64,000 nt of DNA from contig JASANG010001244.1 in NCBI GenBank assembly GCA_030248215.1, forward strand, positions 45,234 through 109,233, written 5' to 3'. Of this stretch, positions 56,981 to 64,000 are shown piece by piece (the first letter of the stretch is position 1; every line of letters begins with the position of its first letter). The position numbers and the translations under genes are program-made. The notes under the pieces were generated by a model, which had not been told where the DNA came from, searched no databases, and worked only from the letters and a program-made list of their open reading frames with translations. The DNA is from Enoplolaimus lenunculus. Its lineage: Eukaryota; Nematoda; Enoplea; Enoplida; Thoracostomopsidae.

Positions 56981-57684
56981 TAAGCGAGATCGTGTTTAAA
57001 TGGTTGTCTGCATGTTTTGTAATTAGCATACGCAAGTGGCTGTCGTGAGTCCTGTAGTTGTCCATGAAGAACCTATTTTAATACCCGTTTCTTCGGTAAA
57101 TTTCTCGGCGAATGTATGTTGCCCTTCCGTGTTTAACCAGATAAATTCTTGTTAAATTTGACCGCTGGCCGAATGAGATGGTGGCCAAGTGAAGGTGCAC
57201 GCCTTATTGGCCTCTCATGTCTTGTGGAGATTTTGCACGTCGCATACATGTAGTAATTGTTAAACACTGCACACTATGTATTATTTTGTACACAGTTTGT
57301 GCTTATTTGCTCGTAAGTATAAAGTCAGATTGAGATAAACTTTACATAAGCGATATCTTCTCTAGGGATAAGGGGGCTGTTACCCTCAAGGTTTAACGAC
57401 TCTCTTGAAAAGGTGAAACTGACCAAATTTTGCAGAGTTGTACCGTTGGGGGCAATTGCCGTGCCTTTTTGGTTGATATGCAACATGAGTTCAGTAGAAC
57501 GCAGCTGAGGCGACGAAACTGAAGCGAACGTTCGTTCAAAACTAAAGCCTCAATTATCAAACAAATTGAATACAAGTTTCAAAAACAGCGACAGCTTAAA
57601 AATTACTATTAATTTCAACTTAAAATTCGAACAGATATTGAAATTTTTTCAAATATAATTGGTGATGTTTTTGTTACATTTTTG
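56981..57684. other. No feature recognised
   Basis: Unique-looking DNA with short frames on both strands, none with splice support. Confidence 0.4.
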
Positions 57685-57870
57685 GGCCAATGGATTAAAC
57701 TCGGCCGTAGTAGTATATGCAAGATTCCTAAGTGTAAGCCTAAGCGTTAGAATGAGCTTATATCGAATCCTTTATTAAGCGTATGCAAAATATAGTCTAA
57801 AATATATTAGCTCACTCTATTGCAGTGCCGCAGAAAAACGTTCCGCCCCTGATTTTTATATGGGTCCAAA
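57685..57870. mobile_element. Family-1 MITE
   Basis: GGGCCAATGGATTAAACTCGG and the inverse of GGACCCATATAAAAATCAGG. The hexamers are mostly mutated. Confidence 0.6.
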
Positions 57871-58092
57871 TTACGTTTCGGTTGTGGTTTTTGGTTGCTA
57901 GTTTACTTGTTATTTACGTCGTCATTTGGGGTTTTTTTCGTAATCTCATATTAAGAAGCGTAGGGGGGTGGGTGAAGGGTTAATATGTTTTAAGTTTCTG
58001 TAGAGAACGGCACTTTTAAAGGGTTTAAATTAATGCGCTGGACATTAGAGTCCAAAAATTACTTTTCCGCGACGTTCATTCGCGTAAACATA

Positions 58093-58292
58093 CACTGCAA
58101 AAAACTGTGAGTCAAATTGACTGTCTCCGAAATAGTCTTTTCTCGACTACAAAAACTGAGTCAAAATTATTCGACTCCGCCTGAGTCAAATTCGACTCAA
58201 TTTGAGTCTGGCGGAGTCGAATTTGGACTCCGTTTGTGTAGACTGGAAAAGCCTATTTAGAGTCGATTTAACTCACCATTTTTGCAGTGTAA
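58093..58292. mobile_element. Family-5 MITE
   Basis: TACACTGCAAAAAACTGTGAG and the inverse CCATTTTTGCAGTGTA, TA at both ends, 200 bp, with GAGTCAAATTCGACTC-type foldback text. Confidence 0.85.
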
Positions 58293-58537
58293 GTATCAGG
58301 TTATCGAATGGACCATCCTAAACAGCAAACTATGCTGCTATTGGTTCGTTGAGTTTAGCTGCGAAAAATATGGTATTTGCTGTTTTATTCAATAGATGTA
58401 AATTTCATATTGCTTTTTAAGGTTTATAAATTTATGGTTGGTTTGTTTTGGCAAAGTTTCCTTTGAATGAAACGTCAACATTTCGAGCAGTGTACCCTCT
58501 AACGTTCTGGATTATCCTCAAAAAATCTTCAAATTTT

Positions 58538-58744
58538 GGACCAATGCAAACAACAGGACCGTAATAGTAGTTTTAAGCATGGTCCGAAGCCTAAGCCCCA
58601 GCTTAAGCTTAAGCTTAAGCGCAAAAATGAGCTTATACCAAAGCCTAAGCCTAAGCCTAAGCAAAAAATAGTCTAAAAAAGCGTAAGCTTTATTCAATTG
58701 CAGTCCCACAGATAAACGTTCCACCCCTGAACTTTATATGGGAC
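58538..58744. mobile_element. Family-1 MITE
   Basis: GGACCAATGCAAACAACAGG and the inverse of TCCCATATAAAGTTCAGGGG around CCTAAG and CTTAAG hexamers. Confidence 0.7.
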
Positions 58745-59755
58745 GATTTCAGTTAAACAGCGGTTCTCAAACACTTACAGTGAAGCATACCTCGATATTT
58801 ATACTTTAAATGACTTTAAAATAATATTTCAAAAACAGTAATTTCTACGAAACGCTCAAAATCTTACCGTGTGCCGTACGTCACGAATCGATTTCGTACA
58901 ACGATTTGCATATAAATTTAAATCTGACAATTTCTGATTTTAGGTCCTCGGAGGAATAATTGTTTGATTCCCTTTAGGGTGAATATTAATAAGCAATTTA
59001 CAAAAATAAGATTTTCAAAGTAATATCATTAATTTTCAAGTAAAGAAATTTCTTAGTAGTGGCGTGTACACCAATGGGTGCTTAAGAGAAGCCATTTGCT
59101 CAAAATTTTCGCAGAACTAAAAAAATAAAGCAACTTAAGCAGGTCTTAGAATAAAATAACTTTGTCTTCTGGTTTTATAACAAATTTTCTCGATCGCTAC
59201 ACGCGTTTTACAGAACCTATACTTCAAAGCGATGATTTCCTGTAGAAATATAGTTTCGGCTGTATATCACGCTTGATAATAGTAGGATATTTTGCAATTA
59301 TGTAATAATTGCAATTTTTTCGAATTATGATACTTATTGATACATTTTTGCTACACCTATATTTTACCATAAAACTATGTTTGACACTACGGAACATTTA
59401 TTAAGTTTAAGTTACGAGCGTTGCCCAAGCCAGCAACGTGAACATGTGAAAATTTAAATATTTTAAAGGATGCATGCAAGGACTACAGATACAACTTGCA
59501 CGCGGGGCCAAAAATTTTCTAAGAGACGGCAATTTTTGTTCTATTTTAGGAGGTGAACTAGCAATGACCCGTCTTGGCTACTTGATTGACTTGCTACAGA
59601 TTTTTGATATCTGTTCCTGAAGGTTGGTAGATTAGGCTCAGGATTAGGCTAGTGAGTGTAGGTTTCGATTAAAATTTTGTCTTAAGCATAAATATACAAA
59701 TATATAAATATATAAGTTTGTATATAAATATATATCACTCTGACCAATGTATAGT
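58745..59755. other. No feature recognised
   Basis: AT-rich DNA without clear repeats or exons, apart from TATAAATA runs near 59690-59735. Confidence 0.4.
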
Positions 59756-59756
59756 T

Positions 59757-60000
59757 GCACGCAGTGCCGGAGAAGGCAGGAGTGAGGACTTTCATAACCT
59801 CCTTGGTGGGAGCCTCCAAAGTCGCCAGTAAAGCGAACGAGAAGTCTGACGCATTTTAAAGCTTCGGCTGTTTTTGTTTCAACCGGTTAGTGGGGTGGCC
59901 CCTTTAGGGCGGGGCCCCTCAACCAGGGGCATAGGGGTGGCTGCTGTGGCCCGGGTTGCGCGGCGAAAAGAACCTTTGAGCTTAGGGTTTGGACCGGCAC
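59757..60000. repeat. GC-rich dispersed repeat, copy 1
   Basis: The line GCAGTGCCGGAGAAGGCAGG, then TTTTTGTTTCAACCGGTTAG and GGCCCCTTTAGGG, recurs in the same order at 62098-62290. No ends or coding frame can be defined. Confidence 0.6.
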
Positions 60001-60221
60001 TATCAAACTGAATAATTATAAAAATTAATAAAATGCCAAATGTAATATTTGAAACGTTATTAGGCCTGTTATACTTTAGAGGGGTGTAAATAAAAATATA
60101 TTTTTAGTTTTAGGGATACAGTGATTGCGTCGAAGGAGGAAAATTTTGAACATTGATGACACTTAACAACCCATTTGGCTGGATTTTAGGTCAATAAAAC
60201 GAGGATAAATAAATGAAAAAT

Positions 60222-60540
60222 CTGGCATACTCCTTAAGGTACAATATTGTACCCGGGGGTGAGTCCGCCTATAGTGGAATTCACTATATTCAGCATGAAA
60301 TATATAGTGGGATATATCTAGCATACTCCTTAAGGTACAAGATTGTACCCGGGGGTGAGTCCGCCTATAGTGGAATTCACTATATTCAGCATGAAATATA
60401 TAGTGGGATATATCTGGCATACTCCTTAAGGTACAGGATTGTACCAGTGGCGGGGCCGCCTATATTGGAACTCACTCACTATATTCAGCCCCAAATATAT
60501 ATAGTGAGATATATCTGTCATACTCCTGCCATACTGGATG
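60222..60540. repeat. 96-bp tandem array, three and a part copies
   Basis: Units start with CTGGCATACTCCTTAAGG at 60222, 60318 and 60414, with a partial one at 60515. Each has TTGTACCCGGGGGTGAGTCC and a TATAGTGGAATTCACTATA palindrome. Since 96 is a multiple of 3, both strands show long frames; these are artefacts. Confidence 0.9.
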
Positions 60541-61084
60541 TTTTCTGGACGGCTCAAAAATAATTTCAACAACCAGGCGCCGGGTCGCCTATATTTGATC
60601 AGATTATGAAGCCTTGATGTATATTTTTCCAAAATGTTTACAATTTACAACCTTGTGATACCCATAGGTTAACTGTTTCCAAAAACATAACCGGTATTGT
60701 TTATCGCGGCTTAATTATATATACAGCTCAGGCGATATTTTGTTCATTTTAACCGTTAATTTATGAGGTCACGTTGAATGTAATTTATATTAAAAACTGG
60801 CTTGATAAATTTTAAAAACATTTAAAACTGTAATATAAATTGGTCAAAAACTCAACTCTGATGAAGATAACCGCTATCTGTAGTGACAATTGTTTTAAAA
60901 CTTTTCAGGGATGTTGTGGTGATGGGGATCCCAATGGCGATCCTCATGGGGATCACCATGGGCGTCCCCATGGGGTGAAGGTTGGTGGGGTGGGGACCAG
61001 TTCAAAATTGGCGGGGATCCCGTCTCCATATAGTCCCGGGGTTAGAAAATTTTAACGTGCAAACTCTAGAATAGACATTGGCGG

Positions 61085-61452
61085 GGTTTCTGAAATCTTA
61101 CTTAAGTATTTACATCAGTTGTAGTTAAGTATTTACTTAAGTTGTACTTAATTAACTTAAGTAGCCTACTTAAGTCAATACTTAACTTTTCGAATAAAAA
61201 CAGATAAATGCCAAACGTGAGCCATTGTCATAACAAAATAGTAGTAGTTCTGTTTTATATTAAGAGGCACCATGAGTCTACAATTTCAGTTAGACCAAGG
61301 TTAGTATGCCTGAGCTGCTAATCTGTAATACGTCAAATCTGTCAGCGACGTAAGTATTTACCAAACTTAAGTAAGATTTTAACAACAACAAAATGGTCAA
61401 GTAATTGCTTAGCAAGTGCTTAAGTACTAAGTCGTGAAAAAGACCGGTTTCA
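61085..61452. mobile_element. ACTTAAGT-rich inverted element
   Basis: GGGGTTTCTGAAATCTTACTT on the left and ACCGGTTTCAGACACCC on the right, with many TTAAGTA words between. A similar left end, GGGTTTCTGATAGGTTACTT, is at 49384. Confidence 0.5.
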
Positions 61453-61575
61453 GACACCCAACCAATTTTACATATTATATTTAAGTTGTTCTATATATAT
61501 TTATATATATGTTATATATGTAATATATAATATATTATGTATTAGTATTACATACATAATTATATATGGCCTAGG

Positions 61576-61824
61576 TTGAAGCTACAAGAGACCAGGAGTA
61601 TCATTGATTGGTCGTTGCATTTGTCTTCGCCTCTGAAACCGAAACATTTCCAGAACCGGTTAAAAAGTCCTCTGTCAGCAAAATTTTCGTTACTCACTCA
61701 AGACCTGTTCATGGGTTCTGTAATCGTCAAATTTGAGGGCCGACGACTCATTTACCACCCCCATCAAACTGGTTATATATACGTCCCTGGCGAGATTTGC
61801 GACTATTTTATGAGTTTCGGATAA
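61576..61824 (+). CDS. Candidate exon, unrecognised
   Basis: An 82-codon frame ending in TAA has gene-like composition in its second half (TQDLFMGSVIVKFEGRRL, then a Tyr/Pro/His stretch). No acceptor of quality lies at a fitting place and no partner exon was found. Confidence 0.22.
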   Translation: MKLQETRSIIDWSLHLSSPLKPKHFQNRLKSPLSAKFSLLTQDLFMGSVIVKFEGRRLIYHPHQTGYIYVPGEICDYFMSFG

Positions 61825-62097
61825 TTTTAACACTCAAAATCAACTTTGAACTTTGACAATTTATATATTCATTGTGATTATTGTTCATTGACTGCGAGTC
61901 CGCTTAAAATATTTATATTGTAATGCGTTCGTGTAGCGTGGATTTTGGTTTGACCAAAAGTATGGCGCAGGCAGTGTTAGCGTAAAGTGAAGAATACCGA
62001 CACCATAACCGGTACCAGAAGTTGGTCATTTTTCTAGGGCCAGAGTCGGCGCCGGACATCAATTTTTTTTGCTGCAACAAGAGAGACGGACCTCCGG

Positions 62098-62290
62098 TCA
62101 GTGTCGGAGCAGGCAGGCGCGAGGGTTTCCCCCAAACTCCAGGGTTGGCGCCCCTGAGCGAGAAGCCAGCCGCATTTTAAAACTTAAGCGGTTTTTGTTT
62201 CAACCGGTTTAGGTAGGGGGCCCCTTTAGGGGTGGGGGCTCCCTCAAATGGGGGGTATGGGGTGGCTGCTCCGGTCCTGTCTCCGGTTGT
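62098..62290. repeat. GC-rich dispersed repeat, copy 2
   Basis: AGTGTCGGAGCAGGCAGGCG, TTTTTGTTTCAACCGGTTTAGG and GGCCCCTTTAGGGG follow in the same order as at 59757-60000. Confidence 0.6.
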
Positions 62291-63006
62291 ACCGTGGCAA
62301 AATGGTATGTAGCGAACGTTTGAACGTTTGCCATTGGCTGGACCATTACGACGCAATCTCTTTTCTAGTTATGTGCCAAAATCAATTTTTTTTCGTTTCA
62401 CAACATATACTTAATTAAATTTCTAAACCGTTGTAAGGGGGGCACGGCCACTTTAATAGCTCCCTCATTGCGCATAAGCGACCCTGGTACCACAACGATT
62501 TAGCAGGCTTGATTTGAAACATATATACGCAATAACCAGCAGAGCCGTCTAAATATTGAAATTAGGTTGAGCCAAACTTTTTGACCGAAATATCTGCGGC
62601 ATCCGCCGCAAGCTGGGCGTTGACTATAGAGTTCAGAATTGCCTCAAACCATTGCAGTTGTGTAAAAATAAATTATTTATTCGTACAAAATTGCGTCCGG
62701 ATTTTTAATATTTGAAAACACAAACCTGTGTGTCATTTTTCAGCAAAATAAAGCTTATTTGAGTTCAAACTAGTTGTATCAATGAACAATTCGCCGCCCG
62801 ACAGCCAGCTAAACCTAAGCGTAAAGTGTAGAGTTGGATAGATTTTGGGTTACAAGTAGTCGGTTGATGAGTTGTCGGGTGACGAATCGTAGTGATACTG
62901 TTCGAGGTGACGGTATGCTTATCGCGCAGTACCCATCGTCGCCGTATATCGCCTGCCGAGTGAGACTTGATGGGATTTCAAGACTAGAAATCCATTGAAA
63001 AAACGT

Positions 63007-63204
63007 CCAATGTACAAGAACAGGGGTGGAACAGTATTATAAACATATTTCTAAGCCTAATTCTATAACCTAAGCGTAAGCATGAGCATATACCTAAGTC
63101 TAAAGCCTAAGCCTAAGCCAAGCAAAAAAATTAGTCCAAAGCTTAAGCTTAATCTCTATTCTAGTCCCACAGAAAAACTCTCCGCCCCAGATGTCTACAT
63201 GGGC
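63007..63204. mobile_element. Family-1 MITE
   Basis: GTCCAATGTACAAGAACAGG and the inverse of GGCCCATGTAGACATCTGG, flanked by GAAAAAAC and GACAAAAC (7 of 8 equal). Confidence 0.82.
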
Positions 63205-63435
63205 CGACAAAACACAAAGCTTACCCCACAAATCTAAACAATTCGCTTAGGATAACTCGTTCGTACGGTCAACAATTACCGAAGTCCCACGCATATCCCT
63301 AAAAGTTCCACGCTACTTGTTTATAAAAATTTTGTCAAATTCTCCGTCAATAGTGTATTAAATTGTTAGGTAAAATTTTTCATTTCTTAAAATAATCTCG
63401 GAAAATAGATTGTTTTCGTCTAAATTTTCACAAAG

Positions 63436-63648
63436 TCACAAATTTAATTTGTGTGACGTCAGCCGTGATATTTTAGCTGCAACGGTTTGAAATGGTGTGG
63501 CTACCGCATCACAAGCTGCGCGTTTCTTTTGCGTCGTAGGCGTAGGCAGTAAAAGCTCGTATACGAATTGTTGCGCCAGGGATTGGTGTGATACCCGTGA
63601 AATTTTTCGAGAAAGGGTAAAATTGCGTTGGTCGTTACATGCTTTCAA
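63436..63648 (-). CDS. Candidate terminal exon near the window edge
   Basis: The minus strand is open for about 70 codons to a stop at 63436. The text (KISRVSHQSLAQQFVYELLL, PTPTTQKKRAACDAVATP, KISRLTSHKLNL) has balanced composition and a KISR motif at both ends. The 5' partner would lie near or beyond 64000. The family is unknown. Confidence 0.3.
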   Translation of the reverse strand: MKACNDQRNFTLSRKISRVSHQSLAQQFVYELLLPTPTTQKKRAACDAVATPFQTVAAKISRLTSHKLNL

Positions 63649-64000
63649 ATAAGTACCTACTCAAATCTTTGAAGTAAACAAGAAACTGCTCACACATTGA
63701 AGTTATACGCTACTGAAATCTATGCTTGCATGAGAGCCTCGAAGGCGGACGTATGATTAATCGGAACAAATTGTTATTTGTGAAGCATGAGAAAAACCGT
63801 AAATTTCATGTGAATTTTAGGAATATTATTTTTCTAAAATAAATTTGAAATTTTTAGAAAAATTATTAACCATAATTTGTTAATTTCGACCAAAATAATA
63901 ATAATAATAATAGCGTATCAATAATTCAGCATTTTTTGACAACTAAAGCAGTATATTTAACGGTGTTGTGGTATTTAGTTGTTGTTACTATGTCTTTCGG

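Noticed and set aside
60163-60563. Repeat proteins of 85 and 116 codons
   Set aside because: They arise from the 96-bp tandem array, whose length is a multiple of three.

Overview
The window is nuclear DNA of an animal, almost certainly a marine-type invertebrate. It is AT-rich, the genes are cut into short exons by GT-AG introns of about 0.4 to 1.7 kb, and much of the rest is short terminal-inverted-repeat elements (MITEs). I could not settle the phylum: the recognisable proteins occur across Bilateria. I see no bacterial operons, CRISPR, rRNA or intact transposase gene, and no retroviral or Polinton-like element.

Genes I could assemble with consistent splice phases, left to right: (1) minus strand 10235-1633, an unrecognised helical protein of 642 aa in eight exons, plus a look-alike extra exon at 9023-9149; (2) plus strand 20064-22993, a divergent rhodopsin-type seven-helix receptor of 415 aa in four exons; (3) minus strand 27299-24104, four 3' exons of a secreted Trunk/PTTH/noggin-like cystine-knot ligand, whose signal-peptide exon I could not find; (4) minus strand 30728-28800, a two-exon secreted cysteine-containing protein of 182 aa; (5) minus strand 43971-37055, a complete nine-exon S-adenosylmethionine synthetase of 424 aa. 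Weaker candidate exons lie near 13.58, 17.7, 34.3, 35.4, 50.4, 51.2, 61.6 and 63.5 kb. The receptor, the ligand and the small secreted protein are neighbours, but nothing here shows that they work together.

The repeats fall into about a dozen families. The commonest has hAT-like 8-bp target duplications, ends near GGCCMATGTAAAGAWCAGG, and an interior built from the hexamer TTAGGC (read as CCTAAG on the other strand). A second family shares the interior but has different ends. Others have TA duplications (mariner/Stowaway-like), and one has TTAA duplications (piggyBac-like) and carries a tRNA-like promoter. Several are nested. Tandem arrays include a 51-bp repeat that makes a spurious 256-aa reading frame, an 80-bp array, a 96-bp array, and an array in SAM synthetase intron 3 built from copies of the end of exon 3 together with its splice donor. 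From 44 to 64 kb no gene is firmly supported.
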